DNA of 42,095 nt from Spirochaetales bacterium (lineage in GTDB: Bacteria > Spirochaetota > Spirochaetia > Sphaerochaetales > Sphaerochaetaceae). The stretch's first letter is position 1. Every line of letters starts with the position of its first letter. The notes under the pieces are model-generated. The model was not told the origin of the DNA. It did not search any database and saw nothing but the letters and a program-made list of their open reading frames with translations. Positions 8,465 through 16,213 of this stretch are shown here, in pieces. The translations under genes and the position numbers were made by a program. The DNA lies in the NCBI GenBank assembly GCA_012838895.1, contig DUOJ01000084.1, positions 1-42,095 of the forward strand. The letters run 5' to 3'.

Positions 8465-9058
8465 CTATGTGATTTGGATCATGCCAGAGAACCCCATAAA
8501 TGCCATCGCCATGAATCCGGCAATGATAAGGGCAATGCCGGCTCCCTCAAGGCCAATTGGGATTTTGGCGCCCCTCAGTTTGTTACGGATTCCAGCCATT
8601 GCCATGATGGCGATGAACCACCCAATGCCACTGCCTAACCCAAAGAAGAACGATGTTATAAAGGAGTACTCCCTAATCACCATAAAGAGGGAGGCTCCCA
8701 AGATAGCGCAGTTAACGGTGATGAGGGGGAGGAAGATTCCAAGAGAGAAGTAGAGGTTCTCGCTATAGCGCTCAATAACCATCTCAATAAGTTGGACAAA
8801 GGCGGCAATGATGATGATAAAAACAATAAAGCGGAGGTACTCAAGCTGGAAGGGGACCAAGACTAAGTAGTAGACGGCCCAATTGAGGGGGGTGGTGACA
8901 GCCAAGACAAAGGTGACAGCAATGCCGAGACCTGCACTTGTCTCCAACTCCTTACTGACAGCTAAGAAAGAACACATCCCTAGATAGTTCGTTAAGAGGA
9001 TGTTGTCGGTGAAGATTGCCGCAAAAAAGACCGCTACTGGAAAAAGAAAGTTACCCAT
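8465..9058 (-). CDS. nqrE: NQR complex membrane subunit E
   Basis: 197 residues with six hydrophobic segments. The sequences LGMCSFLAVSK and ITVNCAILGASLFM are the conserved half-repeats of NqrE/RnfA, each with the cysteine that helps bind the intramembrane iron centre; the end FMGFSGM is NqrE-like rather than RnfA-like. AAGGAGGG precedes the ATG. It overlaps the end of nqrD by 8 nt (ATGGGTAA), implying translational coupling. Confidence 0.92.
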   Translation of the reverse strand: MGNFLFPVAVFFAAIFTDNILLTNYLGMCSFLAVSKELETSAGLGIAVTFVLAVTTPLNWAVYYLVLVPFQLEYLRFIVFIIIIAAFVQLIEMVIERYSENLYFSLGIFLPLITVNCAILGASLFMVIREYSFITSFFFGLGSGIGWFIAIMAMAGIRNKLRGAKIPIGLEGAGIALIIAGFMAMAFMGFSGMIQIT

Positions 9059-9662
9059 TTTTGCCCTCCTTCATCACCCCTTCGTGGACAACCCAAATGA
9101 GAATTGCCAACATGAAGAACCCTCCCGGGGGCATCACCATAATGGCCCATTTGGTCCACCACGAACCGAGCACTTGGTAGCCCCAGATTGTCCCACTCCC
9201 CAACAGCTCCCGCACAAAAGCGATTATGAGGAGGACGTAACCGTACCCCATTCCGCTCGCTAGTCCATCAATTAGGGAGAGGGTTGGTTTGTTCTGCAGG
9301 GCAAAAGCCTCTACGCGCCCCATGACGATACAGTTGGTAATAATCAACCCCACATAGGGTCCAAGCTGTTTCCAAATCTCAGGGTTGTAGGCTTTGAGGA
9401 TGATATCGACGATGATGACGTAAGTGGCGATTACCAGCGTCTCAACCATCATCCTAATTCTAGAGGGAATCTGCTTTCTAAAGAGGGAGATGGTCCAGCT
9501 TGAGAGGGCGGTAGTAAACATCACCCCCAGCACCATCACCATCGTATTGGCCAGTTTGTTAGTCACCGCCAGTGTAGAACAGATTCCGAGGATTTGGACA
9601 AAAACAGGGTTATCTTTCCCCAACGGTGTTAAAAAGGTCTTTTTGACCATTCCACGTGCCAT
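9051..9662 (-). CDS. nqrD: NQR complex membrane subunit D
   Basis: 203 residues from ATG at 9662, which is preceded by a GGGGGG ribosome-binding site and lies 1 bp after the nqrC stop; an upstream in-frame start at 9695 would run into nqrC. Six membrane segments and the conserved LGICSTLAVTNKL and LIITNCIVMGRVEAFAL motifs with iron-binding cysteines identify NqrD/RnfE. Together with NqrE it forms the symmetric membrane core that carries electrons across the membrane and couples this to Na+ movement. Confidence 0.92.
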   Translation of the reverse strand: MARGMVKKTFLTPLGKDNPVFVQILGICSTLAVTNKLANTMVMVLGVMFTTALSSWTISLFRKQIPSRIRMMVETLVIATYVIIVDIILKAYNPEIWKQLGPYVGLIITNCIVMGRVEAFALQNKPTLSLIDGLASGMGYGYVLLIIAFVRELLGSGTIWGYQVLGSWWTKWAIMVMPPGGFFMLAILIWVVHEGVMKEGKNG

Positions 9663-9663
9663 C

Positions 9664-10245
9664 TTATTGCCCCCCTTTAAGTGTAGCGCTCTCACTAATG
9701 GCGCGGTTCATAATATTCTTGAAAGCATCACTGGTACGCGTCGCACCGGTAATCGCATCCATCTCACTCTTAGCAGCAGCTGTCCCCTCCTCAACAAGGG
9801 AGAAGGGACCCTCTTTGCCCCTAAATTGTTGGCTAAACCACGGCTCTTCGATGCGTGCTCCCAACCCAGGGGTCTCGTTTTGGGCAAAGACTGAGACCCC
9901 GGTAATGGTTTTGAGGTCCTCCTCAAAGCCCACTAAGATGGTAATCTCTCCCCAGAGTCCGGGCCCCTTAAAGAGCTTAACGTAGGTATTACCACCAACT
10001 ACATAGACCTCACCCACCTCTTTCACCACCGACTCGTAGAGGCTGTTAACCCCCTCCACATCGCCACTGTGCTCCACACCTGCCGCATCGAGGATACTGC
10101 GGCGCATGAAGAAGAGCTCATTCATTGCCACCCGCTCTCGTGTTAAGAGGTAAAGTGAAGAGGTGAGCACTATACAGATGATGGTCACCACCGCCATGAA
10201 AACGAGTGGTTTTATCCGCTTTGTATAGAAAGTTTGACTTTTCAC
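9664..10245 (-). CDS. nqrC: NQR complex subunit C, covalent FMN subunit
   Basis: 193 residues: one N-terminal membrane helix (about 13-35) and a periplasmic FMN-binding domain. The flavinylation motif is DAITGATRTS near residues 162-171, where the last threonine of GATxT is expected to carry FMN attached by an ApbE-type flavin transferase (not in this window). The start is GTG at 10245, overlapping the nqrB stop by 4 nt, with AAGGAGGG upstream. It is shorter than classic NqrC (about 255) and nearer RnfG in size, yet sits between nqrB and nqrD as in NQR operons. Confidence 0.88.
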   Translation of the reverse strand: MKSQTFYTKRIKPLVFMAVVTIICIVLTSSLYLLTRERVAMNELFFMRRSILDAAGVEHSGDVEGVNSLYESVVKEVGEVYVVGGNTYVKLFKGPGLWGEITILVGFEEDLKTITGVSVFAQNETPGLGARIEEPWFSQQFRGKEGPFSLVEEGTAAAKSEMDAITGATRTSDAFKNIMNRAISESATLKGGQ

Positions 10246-11165
10246 CCCTTAGCCCTCCTTTTAGCACGTAGGTCTTTGATGTAGTAGTCGATAAGAGGGG
10301 CAAACATGTTGGCTAGTAAAATGGCAAAGGTGACCCCCTCGGTCCAGTTGGAGAAGGTTCTGATTAAGACAACGAAAATTCCAAAGAGGGAGCCATAAAT
10401 ATAACGTCCTAGATTGGTGCTTTGAGAAGCGGAGACCGGGTCGGTAATCATGAAGAAGGCTCCCAGCAAGAAGCTCCCACTTAAGAGGGCGTAGAGGGGA
10501 TTGACCGTTAAACCGGCACTCCAGAAGATGGTTTGTAAAATAAGGAAAGAACCAATTGAGGCGACCACAATCTTCCAGTTGGCACTCTTCTTATAGATCA
10601 AGTATAGACCCCCCAAGATGATTAAAAGGGCACTCGTTTCACCAAAACTCCCCCCGATGTTGCCCAAAAAGAGGTTTAGGAGCGACTCGTTTTGGGTAAC
10701 CAACGGAGTAGCTGCCGAAATAGCATCGGCTTTGGTGAGCCAAGTGGCAATCCCACCGACATAGCTAATGGCGGTTTGAGGCATCACAAAGCGGGCTGTC
10801 AGAGGCACTCCAAAGCTGATGTAGATAAAAGCACGCGCTGCCATGGCTGGATTGAAGATATTGCGCCCAAACCCACCAAACACCATCTTCCCAAAGACAA
10901 TCCCAAAAGCAATTCCCAAAGCGGCAATCCAGAGGGGGATGGTGGGGGGGAGGGAGAGGGCATAGAGGGCGCAGGAGACGTAGAGCGATTCGCTCACCTG
11001 TAGATTGTAGCGGCGGGCCATCAACCACTCTGCCAGCAACCCTACCGCCACCACCACCATCAACACTGCTAAGTAGCGCCACCCAAAGAGGTAAATTGAG
11101 GCTAGATGGAGGGGAACCAACGCGATTAGGACATTGCGCATCGGCTGTTGTTTTTGTATTTTCAC
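10242..11165 (-). CDS. nqrB: NQR complex subunit B (NqrB/RnfD family), covalent FMN membrane subunit
   Basis: 307 residues, mostly membrane helices, with the family signature FGRNIFNPAMAARAFIYIS and the flavin-attachment region DAISAATPL, where the threonine is the expected FMN site. I place the start at GTG 11165: AAGGAG lies 6 nt upstream, whereas the longer frame from TTG at 11180 would itself contain that ribosome-binding site. At about 307 residues it is shorter than typical NqrB (about 415) and close to RnfD. First gene of the operon; no nqrA precedes it, only the promoter and the unrelated dnaE-like gene. Confidence 0.88.
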   Translation of the reverse strand: MKIQKQQPMRNVLIALVPLHLASIYLFGWRYLAVLMVVVAVGLLAEWLMARRYNLQVSESLYVSCALYALSLPPTIPLWIAALGIAFGIVFGKMVFGGFGRNIFNPAMAARAFIYISFGVPLTARFVMPQTAISYVGGIATWLTKADAISAATPLVTQNESLLNLFLGNIGGSFGETSALLIILGGLYLIYKKSANWKIVVASIGSFLILQTIFWSAGLTVNPLYALLSGSFLLGAFFMITDPVSASQSTNLGRYIYGSLFGIFVVLIRTFSNWTEGVTFAILLANMFAPLIDYYIKDLRAKRRAKG

Positions 11166-11188
11166 ATCTTTCTCCTTCAAACGCTGTC

Positions 11189-11217
11189 ATTGTAACCTAT
11201 GTTATTACATCTGTAAA
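11189..11217 (-). promoter_or_regulatory. Promoter of the nqrB-F operon
   Basis: Minus strand: TTTACA (11212-11217), 17-bp spacer, TACAAT (11189-11194). This gives nqr its own transcript, starting in the 63-bp gap after the DnaE2-like gene and leaving a short leader of about 15-20 nt before the GTG. Confidence 0.55.
11191..11209. promoter_or_regulatory. Inverted repeat in the nqr promoter (putative operator)
   Basis: TGTAA-N9-TTACA spans the spacer and touches the -10 box of the nqr promoter, a repressor-like position. The regulator is unknown. Confidence 0.4.
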
Positions 11218-11228
11218 AACCTTTAATT

Positions 11229-14054
11229 TTAAATTGAGATAAACTTGAAAGCCTCAATTGAGATTGCCCCCTCATCACATACAACGCGCCCCTCTATTAA
11301 AAGGGGGAGATTGCGCGCTATAAGGTGGGCGTAGCGCGTATAGACGTTGGGGAAGAGGATTACTTCAAAGAGGGCTGTCTCATCTTCGAAGCTAGTGAAG
11401 CTCATCACCTCGCGGCGGATGGTGTAGACCCTCTTTTGAGTTATAGGCCACCCCACCACGGCTACCTTCTGCCCCACACAATGCTTCAAGTTAGCCCCCT
11501 TAAGGGGAGTCACCTTCCGGTAGAGGGCTAAAGGGTGCCCTTCGCGTAGGAACCCCAATGTCTCAAACTCTCTCTCCAACTCTTGACGCGTAGTAGGGTG
11601 GCACTTGCCAGTCGAGGGGAGGGGGGGAGGAGCGAAGAGCTCCCCCTGACCCCCCAAGGAGTGCCCCCCTCTGCTGTGTGTTAAGAGGGCCCTAATTTGT
11701 AGAGAGCGACCCATAGTGGGGGCTAAAGCGTCAAAAGCCCCCCCATTGACGAGGGCCACTAAATCATCTCTAGGTAGAGAGAGGCGCTGAGTAAAATCGG
11801 TTAGAGTTAAAAACTCTCCCCCCCTCGAGCGCTCTTCTATGAGAGCTTGAGCCCCTTTGAAGCTCAAGTTAGCAATAGCCATCAACCCTACAACCACCTC
11901 CTTACCCCTTCCCCAGTAACGGTAGCGGCTCAAGTTGATATCAGGACCCACCGTTTTAAGGCCCATTCTTCTACTCTCGCTGATATAGGCGAGGGTGTGG
12001 TAGTACCCCCCACCATTGGAGAGGACAGCTGCCATAAACTGGGCCGGGTAGTGTCGCCTTAAGTAGGCACATTGGAAGGAGAGGAGGGCGTAGGAGGCGC
12101 TGTGGGCTTTACAGAACGAGTACCCCTCAAAGGAGAGCATCATCTCCCAAACAGACTCTATAACCTCTTCACTAATCCCATTTTTAAGGCACCCTTGGTA
12201 GAAGAGCTCTTGAAACTGTCCTAAGCGCTTCCCTCGCTGTTTGGTGATAACTTTACGCAAAGCATCGCCTTCAGCCTCATTGAAGGCGGCGAGGGCGATG
12301 GCGACTTTAGAGAGGTCTTCTTGGTAACACATGATCCCATAGGTCTCCCCCAAGAGCTCCTCTAAGTGGGGGTGGAGAGGCTTCCAGTCGCCCCCTTTGA
12401 GGCGTCGCACGTACTCTTTTATAAACCGATTAGCGGCCGGTCTTATGATTGAGGAGTGGATTACGATGTGTTCAAAGTCCCCCTTCCCACTCTTTATCTG
12501 GAGTTGTCGCATAGCGGGGGATTCAAGGTAGAAGACCCCCATTGAGTCCCCTCGCGCCAACATCGCCTGTGTCGCCTCATCTTCACAGGGGAACCAGCGC
12601 CTCTCATCGATAATCTCCCCTTCAGCTTCGAGGTTGGCTAAAGCGTCGCGCACCACCGCTAAAGAGCGGTTTCCCAGCAGGTCAATCTTCACCAAGCCAG
12701 CCGCTTCACACCCCTCCTTCTCCCACCCCAGGAGGGGATACCCCTCAGCTGAGTACTCTACCGGGGCATAGTCGGCGATAGGTTTGGGGGTCACCACCAC
12801 TCCACCACAGTGGAGGGAGAGGTGGTGGGGAAACCCCTCTAGAAATGTGGCAATACTAATAATCTCCTCCCCTAAATTTCCCTCGGGAAGTGAGGTTAGG
12901 CCATAGACGCGTAGCGTTTCGCGGAGCGCTGAGCGACGCCTAAAGCGGTTGTGGTTAGCGACGCGTGCACAGTGGTCTCTCTCAAACAGCGCTATTGTTG
13001 CCTCCAATACCCCATCACGCTCATCCCAGGCAAAGTCGACATCCAAATCTGGGGGGTCTTGCCGCTCTCTATTTAAGAAGCGTTCAAAGTAGAGGTTGTG
13101 GAGGAGGGGGTCGACATTGGTGATCTCGAGGGAGTAGGCGACCAGTGAGGCGGCCCCCGAGCCACGACCGCAGGTGCGACTTGCTAAGGCGACGATATCA
13201 GAGAGGACGAGAAAGTAGGGGGCAAACCCTTTAGTGGTTATAACCTCCAACTCATACTCCAAGCGCCCTAGAATAGCATCGGAGAGTTCCCCATAGCGCC
13301 TCTCGGCTCCTGCATAGACTCGCTTGTAGAGTTCGGCTTGGCTATCAGGATAATCGGGGAAGGCGAGGGAATCAAAGAGGGTGAGACCCGAGCAGCGGTG
13401 GGCCACCTTCTCACTGTTAGCAAGGGCCTCTTCCCAGCCACTAAGGGCCTCCCTGTAGCGCTCTAGAGGGAGGAGTACTTCTCCCTTAATCTCCTCCAAT
13501 AGCCCTAAAGTGGTCCCCTCGCCAATAGCCCGCAAAACACGATGGGCTCCCACCTCCTCCTTAGAGAGGAGAGAGGCGTCATCGAGGGCTAAGAGGGGGA
13601 GAAAGAGACTACGAGCAGTGGGGACAGCCCCAAAGTTGGTGGGGCTCACCCCACCATAGATGTACTCAACCCTTCCAGCGACCCTCTTTAAAACTTCAGG
13701 AGAGAGGGAGGCGAAGATTAGCCCAGCACCATACCCTTCAATTGAGGCGAAGAGATCAAAAGCCTTCTCCATCTTCTTAGCTGAGAGGAGGCGGGTGAGG
13801 TTGGAAAACCCCTCTTTAGAGGTGACGAAAGCAAAGAGAGAACCAAACGAAGAGGTTAGTTCAGCTCCCACTAAGACCTCAACAGAGTACTCTTTACCCA
13901 CCTCCCTCAGGTGGTGGAGGCCATAGAGGTTGTCTCTGTCGGTGATAGCAACCCGCTTAACCCCCTCTTGGCTGAGGCGCTCCATTAACCTCTCGGGGGT
14001 TATAGTCCCCCACAGAAGGGAGTAGTAGGTGCGAATTGCTAGACGGCTAGCCAT
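11229..14054 (-). CDS. dnaE2: DnaE2/ImuC-type error-prone DNA polymerase III alpha
   Basis: 941-residue C-family polymerase. Catalytic aspartates are present: PDLDVDF at 335-341 (D336, D338) and KIDLLG with D458. CGRGSGAAS precedes them, and VANHNRFRRRSALRE around 366-380 is typical of the DnaE2/ImuC branch. The C-terminus is an OB fold ending at SFEDETALFEVILFP and IEAFKFISI, without the tau-binding tail of replicative DnaE (about 1150 residues). The N-terminal PHP domain has lost its metal ligands: the usual HxH at the start reads LAIRTYYSLL and AITDH reads AITDR, so proofreading by PHP is unlikely. Its start overlaps the ImuB-like gene by 8 nt (ATGGCTAG) with no clear ribosome-binding site, so translation is probably coupled. 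Predicted role: translesion or mutagenic synthesis. Confidence 0.85.
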   Translation of the reverse strand: MASRLAIRTYYSLLWGTITPERLMERLSQEGVKRVAITDRDNLYGLHHLREVGKEYSVEVLVGAELTSSFGSLFAFVTSKEGFSNLTRLLSAKKMEKAFDLFASIEGYGAGLIFASLSPEVLKRVAGRVEYIYGGVSPTNFGAVPTARSLFLPLLALDDASLLSKEEVGAHRVLRAIGEGTTLGLLEEIKGEVLLPLERYREALSGWEEALANSEKVAHRCSGLTLFDSLAFPDYPDSQAELYKRVYAGAERRYGELSDAILGRLEYELEVITTKGFAPYFLVLSDIVALASRTCGRGSGAASLVAYSLEITNVDPLLHNLYFERFLNRERQDPPDLDVDFAWDERDGVLEATIALFERDHCARVANHNRFRRRSALRETLRVYGLTSLPEGNLGEEIISIATFLEGFPHHLSLHCGGVVVTPKPIADYAPVEYSAEGYPLLGWEKEGCEAAGLVKIDLLGNRSLAVVRDALANLEAEGEIIDERRWFPCEDEATQAMLARGDSMGVFYLESPAMRQLQIKSGKGDFEHIVIHSSIIRPAANRFIKEYVRRLKGGDWKPLHPHLEELLGETYGIMCYQEDLSKVAIALAAFNEAEGDALRKVITKQRGKRLGQFQELFYQGCLKNGISEEVIESVWEMMLSFEGYSFCKAHSASYALLSFQCAYLRRHYPAQFMAAVLSNGGGYYHTLAYISESRRMGLKTVGPDINLSRYRYWGRGKEVVVGLMAIANLSFKGAQALIEERSRGGEFLTLTDFTQRLSLPRDDLVALVNGGAFDALAPTMGRSLQIRALLTHSRGGHSLGGQGELFAPPPLPSTGKCHPTTRQELEREFETLGFLREGHPLALYRKVTPLKGANLKHCVGQKVAVVGWPITQKRVYTIRREVMSFTSFEDETALFEVILFPNVYTRYAHLIARNLPLLIEGRVVCDEGAISIEAFKFISI

Positions 14055-15198
14055 AGAAGAGGGTCGTGGCCCGCCTTAAACCGGCTCCACCGTAGCGTAC
14101 CCTCGTTGAGTCGGCCACCGCCTCAACGCTCGCCTTAAGGGGAGGGGTAAAGAGGTCGCCTCCACTTGAGGGGGCCAAGTTGGTCAACTTAACAGCGATG
14201 GAGTTGATTCTTCCCCTCCTCAAAATCTTCTCGCACCCTCGCCAAGCAGCCTCCAATAGCTCCTCATCCCCCTTGAGGGGAGACTTCGAGTTGATCCGCT
14301 CACTACACCATTTCCCGTCATCGTAGAAGAGATGGGTTTCGACAGAGTAACACTCCAAATTCTCCCGACGGAGACTCAGCCCCACCCCCTCAATTGCCCT
14401 TAAAAGTCCCCCCCTAATCTCATCGAAAGAGAGGGCACTTTGGGCAAAATCGACCCTCTCCTCTAGGGTGCGCTCTCTCAAGGAGCGGGGGTCAACTAAA
14501 GAGGGGTCAATTCCAAGAGCGGCCTCCTTGAGGGCTAAGCCACGTCGTCCCAGTAGGGTTGTCGCCTCAACGTCACTCAAGGTGGCAATCTCCCCGATAG
14601 TAGTGAGGGAGGCAATCTGTAAGAGGGCCCCTATCTTAGGACCCACCCCTGGCAAAAGGGAACTGTCTTGGACCGCGAGAAAGGGGGACTCCTCCCCCTC
14701 ACGCACTTCAATAATCCCCTCTGGTTTAATGGTGCGGGTTGCAATTTTGGCCACCAGCTTGTTGGTAGCACTCGCCACTGCCACCTCAAGGTTCAACTCC
14801 TCTAAAAGGGCCCTCCTAACCTTGACTCCACAGTCAATGGGGGGACCAAAGAGGCGACTAGTACCACTCACATCGAGGTAGAGGTGCCCCTGTGAGTCGT
14901 TCTGGATAGTGGGGGTGAAGTGGGAGGCAATCTCTAGAAGGGAGTGCTCCACCTTGGCGGCTAAGTGGGGGTTGGGGGGGAGTACTTTGAGTTTAGGGAG
15001 CCTTGCAAAGGCCCGACTTAAGCTCATCCCAGCCACAATCCCCTCTTTAATGGCCCGTGAAGAGGAGGAGATTACTATGGGGCGATTGGCTGAGGGGTGG
15101 GCAATGACATAGGGATAGTCGTGTAAAGAGGGTTCTATGAGGGGGAGAATCGCTGCTTGGAAGTTGGGAAGGTTGATGTGGATTACAGCACTACCCAT
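14047..15198 (-). CDS. imuB: Catalytically inactive Y-family polymerase, ImuB-like
   Basis: 383 residues with Y-family fold: palm/finger region, helix-hairpin-helix (SLLPGVGPKIGALLQIASL, about 190-210) and little finger. The three catalytic carboxylates are gone: the DinB motif HVDMDAF reads HINLPNF (7-13) and the SIDEAYLD motif reads SQGHLYLD, so it cannot polymerise. That is the hallmark of ImuB, a hub that links DnaE2 to the beta clamp. A degenerate clamp-binding candidate, GGDLF, sits where DinB proteins have QLxLF. ATG 15198 was chosen over 15243 because AAGGA precedes it and it overlaps DUF72 by 8 nt (ATGGGTAG). I see no ImuA/RecA-like gene beside it. Confidence 0.8.
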   Translation of the reverse strand: MGSAVIHINLPNFQAAILPLIEPSLHDYPYVIAHPSANRPIVISSSSRAIKEGIVAGMSLSRAFARLPKLKVLPPNPHLAAKVEHSLLEIASHFTPTIQNDSQGHLYLDVSGTSRLFGPPIDCGVKVRRALLEELNLEVAVASATNKLVAKIATRTIKPEGIIEVREGEESPFLAVQDSSLLPGVGPKIGALLQIASLTTIGEIATLSDVEATTLLGRRGLALKEAALGIDPSLVDPRSLRERTLEERVDFAQSALSFDEIRGGLLRAIEGVGLSLRRENLECYSVETHLFYDDGKWCSERINSKSPLKGDEELLEAAWRGCEKILRRGRINSIAVKLTNLAPSSGGDLFTPPLKASVEAVADSTRVRYGGAGLRRATTLFYG

Positions 15199-15967
15199 CG
15201 AGGAGTTCCTTGAGGGAGAGGGCATTTTGGACCGCTTGCCCACCCCTGTGGTTGTTAAAGTAGACGAGGGTGAGGGGGGTGGTGGCCGCGAGGGTTCGCG
15301 CTCTCTCGGCTATAGATAAGAGCTCTTTTGGGGAGTAGAGGTAGTCGTAGCGACTGGCAACATCACTGCCCCACCAGTTCTCTTTGTTCCTCCCATGGAG
15401 ACGGAGGTATGCAAAAGGGGCTGTCACCACGTCAATGTGGGGGGGGAGGTTGGTGAGGTTGGGGAGGTCTAGCGCTACCAAGGCGACCTGGCGCTCCCTT
15501 AAGGCTTCGATAGTGCGGTTGTTGTACCATTGGGTGTGGCGAAACTCAACGGCGAGGGGTAACCCCTCCCAATAGTGCAAAAGGGCATCGAGGTAGCGGC
15601 GTTGCTCAACTTCGTAGTGGAAAGAGTAGGGGAACTGGAGGAGAAGGGCTTTGAGGGTGTTGGCCTTCAAAAGGGGTTCAAGGGCCCTCCTAAAAGTTTG
15701 GGCCTCACTGCGCCACTCGGCGGGGACAATCTTGTGGGTCAAGCTTTGGTGGGCCTTTAGAGTGAAGGAGAGGGAAGAGTTAACTTCCCCCATCGCCCTC
15801 AATTGGTCAGCTGTGGGCATCCGGTAGTAGCTGAAGTTGAGCTCGACGGTGGTGAAATACTCCCCATAGCGCTCCAAAAACTGCTCACTTGGTGTCCCTT
15901 TGGGGTAAAAAGGACCCACCCAATCGTTATAACTGTAGCCACTGGTGCCAACCATTATTGTTCCCAT
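15191..15967 (-). CDS. DUF72 (YecE-like) protein heading the mutasome cassette
   Basis: DUF72 TIM-barrel family protein, 258 residues from ATG 15967 or 254 from ATG 15955. Diagnostic patterns are VGTSGYSYNDWVGPFYP at the N-terminus, TVELNFSYYRMPT, LQFPYSF, AVEFRHTQW, and AYLRLHGRN followed by TLVYFNNHRGGQAVQNA at the C-terminus. The family's biochemical function is unknown; links to DNA or RNA processing have been suggested from gene neighbourhoods. Here it is the first gene of a tightly overlapping three-gene unit with an ImuB-like protein and DnaE2, the place where ImuA usually stands. Function in DNA damage tolerance is inferred from that context. Confidence 0.88.
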   Translation of the reverse strand: MGTIMVGTSGYSYNDWVGPFYPKGTPSEQFLERYGEYFTTVELNFSYYRMPTADQLRAMGEVNSSLSFTLKAHQSLTHKIVPAEWRSEAQTFRRALEPLLKANTLKALLLQFPYSFHYEVEQRRYLDALLHYWEGLPLAVEFRHTQWYNNRTIEALRERQVALVALDLPNLTNLPPHIDVVTAPFAYLRLHGRNKENWWGSDVASRYDYLYSPKELLSIAERARTLAATTPLTLVYFNNHRGGQAVQNALSLKELLDG

Positions 15968-15973
15968 ACTTGA

Positions 15974-16002
15974 GGTATACTATACATTTGTTTAGTTATC
16001 AA
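15974..16002 (-). promoter_or_regulatory. Promoter of the DUF72-imuB-dnaE2 cassette with two palindromes
   Basis: Minus strand: TTGATA (15997-16002), 17-bp spacer, TATACC (15974-15979). An inverted repeat GTATA-C-TATAC (15975-15985) covers the -10 box and a second, GATAAA-T-TTTATC (16012-16024), lies just upstream of -35. The layout resembles a damage-inducible operator, but neither matches the LexA boxes I know. Transcription would begin near 15967, giving an almost leaderless message or favouring the ATG at 15955. Confidence 0.4.
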
Positions 16003-16213
16003 GAGGGGGTAGATAAATTTTATCCCTTACCACTTTATTAGGGTATATCTTGTTAACTAGTGGTGAGGGTCGCTCCCCCTGTGGCCTCTTCCATCAGAGC
16101 CTACACTTCCCCTTTCTTTCTTTAGGTAAAGACCCTCTGGGGAGTTGACCAATACCCCTCTTACCCTAGTTAAGCCCAAGGGCCTCCTTGTCACTACCAG
16201 CTCAAAGGGGACC
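16003..16213. other. Intergenic region between hydA and the DUF72 cassette
   Basis: No gene seen. It holds the upstream palindrome of the DUF72 promoter (16012-16024) and the 3' untranslated region of the hydrogenase operon. The minus strand has a weak hairpin around 16081-16102 (GGCTCT/AGAGGCC) but no good U-tract, so I do not call a terminator. Confidence 0.5.

Noticed and set aside
11165-11180. TTG at 11180 as the nqrB start
   Set aside because: The AAGGAG ribosome-binding site lies inside that extension, and GTG 11165 is spaced 6 nt from it.
10765-11190. 141-codon minus-strand frame overlapping nqrB
   Set aside because: Out-of-frame shadow; the nqrB frame carries all conserved motifs.
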